A stretch of 14,869 nucleotides of DNA, from assembly GCA_934630555.1 (NCBI GenBank), contig CAKTXB010000023.1:1-14869 (forward strand), read 5' to 3'. The notes beneath the pieces are model-generated. The model searched no databases. It was not told the DNA's origin and saw only the letters and a program-made list of their open reading frames with translations. This stretch comes from an uncultured Oscillospiraceae bacterium. GTDB lineage: Bacteria; Bacillota; Clostridia; Oscillospirales; Oscillospiraceae. A program made the translations under genes and the position numbers. Below, piece after piece: positions 1 through 6,071 of this stretch; the first letter of the stretch is position 1; each line of letters begins with the position of its first letter.

Positions 1-907
1 GCCCCGGGTCGCCGCCCACGCGCTTGCACGTGTCCATCAGCGCCGCATTCGTGAATCGGTGCAGCAGGTCCGTGATATGCAGCACGATCCCATCCAGTGC
101 CACGCCATACTTCTTCGACAGCGCCATCGCGCTCTCCAGCATCGCGTTCTGCACCACAAGACGTACCTCCGGCACGTCGATGGACTGATAAATATATTCC
201 AGCCCCAGCAGATCGCCCAAATACGCGCACGTCGCATGGCCCATGTTGTGCACATACAGCTTGCGCTTGATATAGAAGTCAAACGGCTCAAACGGCACCA
301 TGTTCTTGATCTCCGGGATCTCGCCCTTAAATGCCGCCTTGTCTGTCGGCAAAAAGCCGTAGCGCTCCACGCACACGCGCATCGGGTCGCCATCCTTCAT
401 CTCATCCGTCTGCACTGGCACCATGCGCCCGATGGAAGCCTCCACCAGACCCACGCGCGCGTCAAACAGCCGGCACTCGTCCTCTGTCAGCTGCTCTTTG
501 AGCATCTTCTCCACAATGAGGTTCGCATCCATCAGATTCTCGCAGATGATGATGTTCAGCGGCTTGTCCGTCCGCGCCCAGCGCTTGCGCAGGCCCGCCA
601 CAATGTTGCCCACAATGAACTTCAAAATGCGCGCGCCCACGGCTGTGGCCATAATGTCGCAGTTTGCAATGGCCTCGGAAGCCGCCTCAGCGTCGTTGCC
701 GTTCACAGCGGTCACGTGCTCCACCAGCACATCCTCATGCCCGCTGCTCGACACATAGCGCACCGGATAGCAGTGCTTTTCCTGCAATGCCTGCACCACC
801 GGCTCAGCCACGTCAATAAACGTCACCGCATAGCCCGACTGGCTCAAAAGCGCGCCGATAAACCCGCGGCCAATGTTGCCGCCGCCATACATTACTGCCT
901 GTTTCAT
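1..907 (-). CDS. mtlD: Mannitol-1-phosphate 5-dehydrogenase family protein (3' end cut by window)
   Basis: This is an NAD-dependent polyol-phosphate/polyol dehydrogenase of the long-chain family; the family reaction is mannitol-1-phosphate to fructose-6-phosphate in the cytoplasm. About 302 residues are visible, against about 382 in E. coli MtlD, so the C-terminus is missing. The N-terminus has the Rossmann motif GGGNIGRGFIG (residues 8-18). The catalytic pattern K-x4-N-x2-H is intact (K216, N221, H224 in KLYVHNMGH), and the last visible residues, around KRVGGDPG, match MtlD. The ATG at 907 is preceded by GGAGG 9 nt away. It follows the PfkB kinase after 17 nt, so the two are co-transcribed. 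No mannitol PTS gene is visible, so the real substrate may be another sugar-phosphate/polyol-phosphate couple. The family is sure, the substrate is not. Confidence 0.88.
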   Translation of the reverse strand, partial: MKQAVMYGGGNIGRGFIGALLSQSGYAVTFIDVAEPVVQALQEKHCYPVRYVSSSGHEDVLVEHVTAVNGNDAEAASEAIANCDIMATAVGARILKFIVGNIVAGLRKRWARTDKPLNIIICENLMDANLIVEKMLKEQLTEDECRLFDARVGLVEASIGRMVPVQTDEMKDGDPMRVCVERYGFLPTDKAAFKGEIPEIKNMVPFEPFDFYIKRKLYVHNMGHATCAYLGDLLGLEYIYQSIDVPEVRLVVQNAMLESAMALSKKYGVALDGIVLHITDLLHRFTNAALMDTCKRVGGDPG

Positions 908-924
908 ATTGCAATGCCTCCGTT

Positions 925-1932
925 TTATTCCGCTTTGTAAAGCTCGTACAGCTTCAAAACTTCCTCTGCCGTGCCCACGCCGTCCGACGCGCTGACCTGA
1001 CTCAGCGAAGCCGCCGCCGCGCACGCGCCGATGCGCAGCGCCTCCGGCAGCGTCCGGCCCATTTCCGCCGCATACAAAATGCCTGCGCAGAACGCGTCGC
1101 CCGCGCCCGTCGTGCCTTGAATGTAGCCCTTCGGCAGCTTCAGGCTCTTCGCCTCATAATAGTTCCCGTCCGCGTCCAGCCCGCAGCCCATTTCCGGGCA
1201 GTGGATGACCGCCCACGTCGAAACGCCGCATTCGCGCAGCTTCAAAAGCGCCTGCTCCATGTTTTCCGGATGCAGCGTGCCGTCCTCGTCGCGCAGCCGC
1301 ACACCCGTCGTCTGCTGCGTTTCCAGCTCGTTGATCACGCAGTAGTCCGTGTACCGCAGCGCCGGCCGCACCAGCCGCTCAAACCGGCTGCCAGACTCCG
1401 ACACCACGTCAATGGACGTTTTCATGCCCGCCTTCTGCGCGCGGTGCAGCAGCCGCGCCATCTTCGTGCCATATTCCGCATCCTCCGCATCCAGCGCCGG
1501 CAGCAGCAGGATATAACCGATGTGGAAAATATCCACGTTCAGCTTTTCCCAGTCAATGTCGTCCTCGCCGTAATATGCGTTCGCGCCGGCGTGCTGGAAG
1601 AATGTACGCTCCTTCGTCTGGTTGTTGCACATCACCGCTGTAAACGATGTCCGGCCCGTGCGCCGCACCATGGAAAGGTCAATGTTTTTGTACCTTCCCA
1701 TCTCCTCCAGCACAAAGTCGCCCTCGGCGTCGTGCCCCGCAAAGCCGGAGGCCACAAGCGGCATCTCGGGGTCCAGGCGTGCCAGGTCGGTGATCGTGTT
1801 GCACACCGAGCCGCCCGTCGAGTTCTGAATGCCCTCGGTGATATGTGTCAGCTCTCCCTGCTTCGGCCACGTTTCAATGGGATAGGTAATATCCACCAAA
1901 ATGTTGCCCGCGCAGCAAATGCCCTTTCTCAT
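925..1932 (-). CDS. PfkB-family carbohydrate kinase (ribokinase-like)
   Basis: This is a 335-residue ATP-dependent sugar or nucleoside kinase of the ribokinase/PfkB superfamily. It has the N-terminal substrate-side glycine pair (G40-G41 in STGGSVCNT) and the C-terminal PfkB signature GTTGAGDAFCAG (residues 273-284), with the anion hole and catalytic base D279. Length is normal for the family. The ATG at 1932 has AAGGAG at 1944-1949 upstream. It is the first gene of a two-gene unit with the mtlD-family gene, so kinase and dehydrogenase probably act on one pathway: a sugar or polyol is phosphorylated, then oxidised or reduced. Ribose, fructose, a polyol or a nucleoside are all possible substrates; the sequence alone does not decide. 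Confidence 0.88.
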   Translation of the reverse strand: MRKGICCAGNILVDITYPIETWPKQGELTHITEGIQNSTGGSVCNTITDLARLDPEMPLVASGFAGHDAEGDFVLEEMGRYKNIDLSMVRRTGRTSFTAVMCNNQTKERTFFQHAGANAYYGEDDIDWEKLNVDIFHIGYILLLPALDAEDAEYGTKMARLLHRAQKAGMKTSIDVVSESGSRFERLVRPALRYTDYCVINELETQQTTGVRLRDEDGTLHPENMEQALLKLRECGVSTWAVIHCPEMGCGLDADGNYYEAKSLKLPKGYIQGTTGAGDAFCAGILYAAEMGRTLPEALRIGACAAAASLSQVSASDGVGTAEEVLKLYELYKAE

Positions 1933-1953
1933 GATAAAGTCCGCTCCTTCTCA

Positions 1954-1983
1954 ATTTTAAAATTCATTTTAAAATATATCCAA
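1954..1983 (-). promoter_or_regulatory. Putative promoter of the PfkB kinase-mtlD unit
   Basis: On the minus strand there is TTGGAT (1978-1983), an 18-bp spacer and TAAAAT (1954-1959). The -10 lies inside one of two tandem copies of the palindrome ATTTTAAAAT (1954-1963 and 1966-1975). This places the start site about 15 nt upstream of the ribosome binding site. The -35 is a weak match. Confidence 0.45.
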
Positions 1984-2053
1984 CAACACTTTATCACGCC
2001 CGCAGCCGCTTGTCCAGCGCTTTTCAACATTTATGCACCTTTCACAATTTTGC

Positions 2054-2071
2054 CTGTTCGGAATTGAACAG
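2054..2071. promoter_or_regulatory. Perfect dyad CTGTTC-N6-GAACAG, possible operator
   Basis: This is a 6+6 bp inverted repeat with a 6-bp spacer (GGAATT), centred about 80 bp upstream of the putative kinase promoter. It lies in a gap with no other function except the thrS terminator at 2127-2157. The position suits an activator or repressor site for the kinase-dehydrogenase unit. It is not followed by a T-run on either strand, so it is not a terminator. I do not recognise the regulator. Confidence 0.3.
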
Positions 2072-2124
2072 TTGCGCAGCCCCGCTGCCCCTTTTGCAAA
2101 ACCCCTCTGCATACTCAAACGCTC

Positions 2125-2157
2125 AAAAACCGCCGCAGGCAAAGCCCACGGCGGTTT
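2125..2157 (-). terminator. Rho-independent terminator of thrS
   Basis: The stem AAACCGCCG (2127-2135) pairs perfectly with CGGCGGTTT (2149-2157). The loop contains a further small GGC/GCC pairing. On the minus strand the stem ends in TTTTTGAG. It begins 12 nt after the thrS stop codon. Confidence 0.85.
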
Positions 2158-2169
2158 GCAAACACGGTG

Positions 2170-3927
2170 TTACTTGCGGAGCTTCTGATCCACGTCCTCC
2201 TTCAGGATGGCCGTAAATGCCTCCACGCTCATCGCACCCAGGTCGCCTTCGGTGCGGTGGCGCGGCGAAACCGTACCGTTTTCCATGTCGCGGTCGCCCA
2301 CGATCAGCATATACGGCACCTTTTCCAGCTGCGCCTCGCGGATCTTCTTGCCGATCTTCTCGTTGCGGTCGTCCACTTCCACGCGATAGCCCTGCGCGTC
2401 CAACTGGCTCGACAGCTGCTTTGCATAGTCGTTCGCACGGTCCGTCACCGGCAGGATCTTCACCTGTACCGGGCTGAGCCACGCCGGGAACGCGCCGGCA
2501 AAGTGCTCCGTGATCACGCCGATGAAGCGCTCGATCGAGCCCAGCACCACGCGGTGGATCATCACCGGGCGATGCTTCTGGCCGTCCTCGCCGGTATACT
2601 CCAGCTCAAAGCGCTCCGGCAGCTGCATATCCAGCTGGATCGTGCCGCACTGCCACGTCCGGCCCAGCGAATCCGCCAGATGGAAGTCGAGCTTCGGGCC
2701 ATAGAACGCGCCGTCGCCGGCGTTCACCACATAGTCCTTGCCCATCTCTGTAATGGCCGCAGCCAGCGTGTCCTCGGCAAAACGCCAGTCCTTCTCGTCG
2801 CCGATGTGGTCGTCCGGCATGGTCGACAGCTCGATCTGATACGTCAGACCAAACGTCGAATACACCTCGTCAAACAGCTTCACAACGTTCTTGATCTCAT
2901 CCTTCATCTGATCCCACGTCATGAAGATGTGCGCGTCGTCCTGCGTAAAGCAGCGCACGCGGAACAATCCGTGCAGCGCGCCCGACAGCTCGTGCCGGTG
3001 CACCAGACCAAGCTCGCCCACACGCAGCGGCAGGTCGCGGTACGAATGCGGCTCGCTGGCATACACGATCATGCCGCCCGGGCAGTTCATCGGCTTCACG
3101 GCATAGTCCTCGCCGTCAATGACCGTCGTATACATATTCTGCTTGTAATGATCCCAGTGGCCCGAGCGCTCCCACAGGCGGCGGTTGAGGATCATCGGCG
3201 TGGAGATCTCCACATAGCCATAGCGCTTATGCACCTGCCGCCAATAATCGATCAGCGTGTTCTTCAGCACCATGCCCTTCGGCAGGAAGAACGGGAAGCC
3301 GGGGCCATCCTCCGTCAGCATGAACAGGCCAAGCTCCTTGCCCAGCTTCCGATGGTCGCGCTTCTTCGCCTCTTCAATGCGCGCCAGATACGCGTCCAGT
3401 TCTTCCTTCTTCGGGAAGGCCACGCCGTAAATACGCTGCAGCGTTTCGCGGTTCGAGTCGCCGCGCCAATACGCCGCGTTGCACGCCGTCAGCTTGATGG
3501 CGTTGCCCTTGATGCGCCCGGTCGAATCCAGGTGCGGGCCGGCGCAGAGATCGGTAAACTCACCCTGCGTGTAGAACGAAATGTGCGCATCCGCCGGCAG
3601 GTCGTTGATAAGCTCCACCTTATACGGCTCGCCCTTGTCCTCCATGTACTTGATCGCCTCTGCGCGCGGCAGCTCAAAGCGCTCCAGCTTCAGCTTTTCC
3701 TTGCAGATCTTGCGCATCTCCGCTTCCAGCTCTTCCATGATCTCCGGCGTAAACGCAAACGGCGCGTCAAAGTCATAGTAAAAGCCGTTGTCGATGGACG
3801 GGCCAATGGCCAGCTTCACCTCCGGGTGCAGCCGCTTCACAGCCTGTGCCAGTACGTGCGAGCAGGTGTGCCAGTACGTGCGGCGGTACTGCTCATTTTC
3901 AAAAGTAAATTCGTTGTTTTCAGACAT
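2170..3927 (-). CDS. thrS: Threonyl-tRNA synthetase lacking the N-terminal TGS domain
   Basis: This class II synthetase charges tRNA-Thr with threonine. The ATG at 3927 gives 585 residues and has an ideal AAAGGAGG upstream; earlier in-frame starts (up to 4014) lie inside the T-box terminator and are rejected. E. coli ThrRS is 642 residues. The roughly 60-residue TGS domain is absent and the protein starts almost directly with the editing domain. The editing site is intact: H20 and H24 (HTCSH), C128 and H132 (CAGPH). The catalytic core has motif 2 (RVRCFTQDDAHIF, around 323-335) and motif 3 (GSIERF), with the Zn ligands C282, H333 and H458. A C-terminal anticodon-binding domain follows from about residue 485. 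Expression is controlled by the T-box leader at 3954-4201. Confidence 0.97.
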   Translation of the reverse strand: MSENNEFTFENEQYRRTYWHTCSHVLAQAVKRLHPEVKLAIGPSIDNGFYYDFDAPFAFTPEIMEELEAEMRKICKEKLKLERFELPRAEAIKYMEDKGEPYKVELINDLPADAHISFYTQGEFTDLCAGPHLDSTGRIKGNAIKLTACNAAYWRGDSNRETLQRIYGVAFPKKEELDAYLARIEEAKKRDHRKLGKELGLFMLTEDGPGFPFFLPKGMVLKNTLIDYWRQVHKRYGYVEISTPMILNRRLWERSGHWDHYKQNMYTTVIDGEDYAVKPMNCPGGMIVYASEPHSYRDLPLRVGELGLVHRHELSGALHGLFRVRCFTQDDAHIFMTWDQMKDEIKNVVKLFDEVYSTFGLTYQIELSTMPDDHIGDEKDWRFAEDTLAAAITEMGKDYVVNAGDGAFYGPKLDFHLADSLGRTWQCGTIQLDMQLPERFELEYTGEDGQKHRPVMIHRVVLGSIERFIGVITEHFAGAFPAWLSPVQVKILPVTDRANDYAKQLSSQLDAQGYRVEVDDRNEKIGKKIREAQLEKVPYMLIVGDRDMENGTVSPRHRTEGDLGAMSVEAFTAILKEDVDQKLRK

Positions 3928-3953
3928 GATATTGCCTCCTTTTAATTTGGGGC

Positions 3954-3995
3954 AAAACAAAAATGCTCCACCCCCGAAAAAATCAGGGGTGAAGC
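3954..3995 (-). terminator. Conditional terminator of the thrS T-box
   Basis: GCTTCACCCC (3986-3995) pairs with GGGGGTGGAGC (3965-3975) on the minus strand, with one G-T pair, and is followed by ATTTTTGTTTT (3954-3964). The 5' arm overlaps the 3' arm of the antiterminator, so the two structures exclude each other. It ends about 27 nt before the thrS start codon. Confidence 0.92.
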
Positions 3996-4201
3996 AGATG
4001 CTCCACGGTTCCACCCTGCTTACGGAAAACTTCCGTCGCTCGTGTTCTCTGTAACGGGAGAACCCGACGCCGCCTACTGCTTTGTTCAGCGGCGCAGCTC
4101 AAAAGGGGTACTTCTGCAGCAGACGTCGGGCTTTTTCCACCAAATGAAGCCTTCTCTGGGGCGCCGTACCTGCAGAAGCGTGTCTTTTTCAGCGCTTTTA
4201 C
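3954..4201 (-). ncRNA. T-box riboswitch leader of thrS (threonine)
   Basis: This leader senses uncharged tRNA-Thr and lets transcription continue into thrS. The T-box core AGGGTGGAACCGTGG is at 4003-4017 (minus strand); its TGGA should pair with the tRNA acceptor end. Stem I has the AGAGA element (4153-4157), a GGTGGAA distal-loop motif near 4135-4141, and a helix CTTCTGCAG/CTGCAGAAG. Directly after that helix comes TACCCC, giving ACC (4107-4109), a Thr codon, as the likely specifier. A stem III-like hairpin ACGGAA/TTCCGT follows. The antiterminator closes by AAGCAG with CTGCTT, and the latter is shared with the terminator. Confidence 0.93.
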
Positions 4202-4207
4202 GCTCCT

Positions 4208-4236
4208 ACTATAGCACGTGCGCGCCATTCTGTCAA
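4208..4236 (-). promoter_or_regulatory. Sigma-A-type promoter of thrS
   Basis: On the minus strand there is a consensus -35 TTGACA (4231-4236), a 17-bp spacer and TATAGT (4208-4213). The predicted start near 4201 fits the 5' end of the T-box Stem I. A-tracts just upstream of the -35 could act as an UP element. Confidence 0.9.
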
Positions 4237-4397
4237 TTTTTCGCACCGAAATTTATTTTTAACCATTTTGTTATTTTTGTTTCCCTAAATTTCGCAAAAT
4301 TATTACATTTTTCGCGTTTTTTGTTTATTTTTCATTGCTCCATATATTTCCTATTTTATAAAAAGTTGTCGCATTTTCATTAAATATCATAAAGTTC
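4237..4397. other. AT-rich divergent intergenic stretch with repeated TTTCGC
   Basis: No gene is visible between the thrS promoter and the promoter of the 3D-domain gene. The stretch is strongly AT-rich with T-runs on the plus strand. The hexamer TTTCGC occurs at 4239, 4290 and 4310 (and again at 4441), three of the four as TTTCGCA; CGCAAAAT occurs at 4293 and 4409. These may be binding sites, or only the composition of the gap. Confidence 0.4.
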
Positions 4398-4425
4398 TTG
4401 ACTTTTCACGCAAAATAGTTATAAT
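4398..4425 (+). promoter_or_regulatory. Sigma-A-type promoter of the 3D-domain gene
   Basis: TTGACT (4398-4403), a 16-bp spacer and a consensus TATAAT (4420-4425). The predicted start is near 4432, giving a leader of about 80 nt before the ATG at 4514. Confidence 0.8.
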
Positions 4426-4453
4426 TCATATCATGTACTGTTTCGCATATATC

Positions 4454-4470
4454 TGTAACGTATTTGTAAC
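4454..4470 (+). promoter_or_regulatory. WalR (YycF)-type box, TGTAAC-N5-TGTAAC
   Basis: Two exact TGTAAC half-sites (4454-4459 and 4465-4470) in direct repeat with 5 bp between them match the published WalR consensus TGTWAH-N5-TGTWAH. WalR controls cell-wall hydrolase genes in Firmicutes, including the 3D-domain protein YocH of B. subtilis, and the gene downstream here is also a 3D-domain protein. The box lies at about +22 to +39 of the predicted transcript, a position more typical of repression than activation. That WalR binds here is inference. Confidence 0.5.
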
Positions 4471-4513
4471 CAATTCAAAGTTGGCTACTGAACCTGAAAG
4501 GAGGCTTCCCGAT

Positions 4514-5146
4514 ATGAAGTCCGAACGAACCCATCACGCGCTGATACCGGCAGCCGCCACGGTCGCGCTGCTTTGCATCTGCATCGTATTCAGCAGCATC
4601 GCCGCCGCCGTGGAAACGCAGCCAGAGGCCGTACAGCCTGCGGTGCAAAGCGTCAGCGCTGCCAGCGCCGAAGCGGCCGCAGAAGCGGCCGCAGAACCGG
4701 CCGTTCAGGCGGAAAGCGCCGTCAGCGCCGCGCAGCTGCAGGATGCGCAGGGCGTCGAGCATGAGCTGCGCGCATACATGAACCGTCAGCCCGACCTCAC
4801 CGAAGAAGAAGTCAAGCTCGCCATGGTGCCGGATGACCTTGTCCTGCTGGACTACTTCACCGCCACGGCCTACTGTACCACCGGGCGAACCGCAACGGGT
4901 ACATACACCACCGTCGGCCGCACGCTGGCCGTCAATCCCAGCGTCATCCCCTACGGCACGCACCTGTGGCTCTATCTTGACGACGGCACGCTCGTCGGCG
5001 ACTTCTACGCCGAGGACACCGGCTCCAACATGGCCGCCTATCCCTATGTCATCGACATCTATAAGGGTGCCGATTCCTACGACGAATGTATACAGTGGGG
5101 CGCGCAGCACGTCACCGCCTACGTCCGCGCCAGCGACATACAATAA
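4514..5146 (+). CDS. Membrane-anchored 3D-domain cell-wall protein
   Basis: This 210-residue protein is probably exported and acts on peptidoglycan. Residues 9-33 form one hydrophobic segment (uncleaved anchor or signal peptide). An Ala/Glu/Val-rich linker (about 34-80) follows, then a 3D domain (about 114-205) with FTATAYC, G-T-H at 148-150, EDTG (D168) and VIDIY (D181). The 3D fold is shared with the lytic transglycosylase MltA. The Asp often found in the AVDP motif is Asn here (AVNP, N141). The ATG at 4514 is chosen for AAAGGAGG at 4497-4504; the longer in-frame start at 4433 has no such site. A 12-bp tandem duplication lies in the linker. In B. subtilis a 3D/G5 gene (yabE) also lies close to ksgA. 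Confidence 0.88.
   Translation: MKSERTHHALIPAAATVALLCICIVFSSIAAAVETQPEAVQPAVQSVSAASAEAAAEAAAEPAVQAESAVSAAQLQDAQGVEHELRAYMNRQPDLTEEEVKLAMVPDDLVLLDYFTATAYCTTGRTATGTYTTVGRTLAVNPSVIPYGTHLWLYLDDGTLVGDFYAEDTGSNMAAYPYVIDIYKGADSYDECIQWGAQHVTAYVRASDIQ
4670..4693 (+). repeat. Tandem 12-bp duplication inside the 3D gene linker
   Basis: GAAGCGGCCGCA occurs twice without a gap (4670-4681 and 4682-4693), followed by a diverged copy starting GAACCGGCCG. It encodes the Glu-Ala-Ala-Ala repeats of the linker and keeps the frame, so copy-number change would only alter linker length. Confidence 0.9.
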
Positions 5147-5152
5147 CCGGAA

Positions 5153-5181
5153 TTGAAAATCCGCCTTTTGCCTGTTATAAT
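5153..5181 (+). promoter_or_regulatory. Promoter of rsmA, inside the terminator hairpin of the 3D gene
   Basis: TTGAAA (5153-5158), a 17-bp spacer and a consensus TATAAT (5176-5181). The start site would be near 5188, leaving a leader of about 22 nt with AAAGGCGG (5195-5202) as ribosome binding site 7 nt from the ATG. The -35 begins 6 nt after the stop codon of the 3D gene. Confidence 0.85.
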
Positions 5182-5209
5182 ACCCATAACAGCGAAAGGC
5201 GGATTTTTT
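5156..5209 (+). terminator. Terminator-like hairpin of the 3D gene overlapping the rsmA promoter and RBS
   Basis: AAAATCCGCCTTT (5156-5168) pairs perfectly with AAAGGCGGATTTT (5195-5207). An inner TGTTAT/ATAACA pairing (5173-5178 with 5186-5191) extends the structure, and the T-run continues to 5209, directly before the ATG at 5210. The loop is long for a classical terminator unless the inner stem forms. The right arm contains the rsmA ribosome binding site, so it is hidden in any read-through transcript. Confidence 0.75.
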
Positions 5210-6070
5210 ATGGATCTTTGTAACATCACCGACATCAAAGCCCTGCTTGCGCGGCACGGCTTTCATTTTTCCAAGTCCAAGGGCCAGAATTTTCTCACCG
5301 CGTCCTGGGTGCCCCAGCGCATCGCTGAGGAAGCCGGCATTGACGATACCTGCGGCGTGCTTGAGGTCGGCCCCGGCATCGGCCCGCTGACGCGCGAGCT
5401 TTCGCGCCGCGCCAAAAAGGTCGTTGCCGTGGAGGTCGATCCCACGCTCCAGCCCCTGCTGGCCGAAACCATGTCCGGCTGTGACAATCTGGAAATTTTC
5501 TTCCGTGACATTCTCAAAACCGACATTCCCGCCCTCGTGCGTGCAGAATTTGACGGTCTGCGCCCCGTTGCGTGTGCGAACCTCCCTTATTACATCACAA
5601 CGCCCGTGCTCGCCGCGCTGCTTGAAAGCCGCAGCTTCTCCTCCGTCACCGTCATGGTGCAGAAGGAGGTCGCCCAGCGCATCTGCGCCCCCGCCGGCCG
5701 CAGCGAATACGGTGCGTTCAGCGTATTCTGCCAATATTATGCCCAGCCGCAGCTGCTGTTCGACGTGCCCCCGTCCTGCTTTATTCCGCAGCCCAAGGTC
5801 ACGTCCGCCGTCCTCCGGCTCGATGTGCGCACCGCCCCGCCGTGCGCGATCACCGATGAAAAGCTCTTCTTCCGCGTTGTAAAGGCCGCGTTCGCCCAGC
5901 GCCGCAAAACGCTCCTCAACGCGCTTTCCGCCGGCTTCTCCGAGCTTTCCAAGCCGGAGCTGGCCGCCATTCTCGCGCAGTGCGGCCTTGCACCCGCTGT
6001 TCGCGGCGAAACGCTGGACATCCCAGCCTTTGCCGCTCTGGCAAACATCCTCGCAGCGCGCCTCGGCTGA
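5210..6070 (+). CDS. rsmA: 16S rRNA (adenine1518-N6/adenine1519-N6) dimethyltransferase
   Basis: RsmA (KsgA) dimethylates two adjacent adenines in the 3'-terminal helix of 16S rRNA during late assembly of the 30S subunit. The 286 residues contain the family marks in order: GQNFL (25-29), SAM-binding VLEVGPGIG (50-58), acidic E75 in VAVEVD, and the catalytic motif NLPYY (124-128). The C-terminal lobe with PQPKV follows. Length is normal. The ATG at 5210 is preferred over an in-frame TTG at 5153, because that TTG is part of the -35 element and the N-terminus from 5210 aligns with B. subtilis KsgA. A GIY-YIG gene begins one base after its stop. Confidence 0.97.
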   Translation: MDLCNITDIKALLARHGFHFSKSKGQNFLTASWVPQRIAEEAGIDDTCGVLEVGPGIGPLTRELSRRAKKVVAVEVDPTLQPLLAETMSGCDNLEIFFRDILKTDIPALVRAEFDGLRPVACANLPYYITTPVLAALLESRSFSSVTVMVQKEVAQRICAPAGRSEYGAFSVFCQYYAQPQLLFDVPPSCFIPQPKVTSAVLRLDVRTAPPCAITDEKLFFRVVKAAFAQRRKTLLNALSAGFSELSKPELAAILAQCGLAPAVRGETLDIPAFAALANILAARLG

Positions 6071-6071
6071 G

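Noticed and set aside
59..940. 293-codon plus-strand frame opposite the mtlD-family gene
   Set aside because: The minus-strand gene has the intact Rossmann and K-x4-N-x2-H motifs; the plus frame shows no recognisable feature.
2167..3945. Long plus-strand open frame (592 codons) opposite thrS
   Set aside because: It is the antisense shadow of a clearly conserved synthetase gene; its His/Arg/Leu-rich translation resembles no protein family and GC-rich third positions explain the open frame.
3928..4014. Upstream in-frame start for thrS at 4014
   Set aside because: It would place the T-box terminator inside the coding region; the ATG at 3927 has an ideal ribosome binding site.
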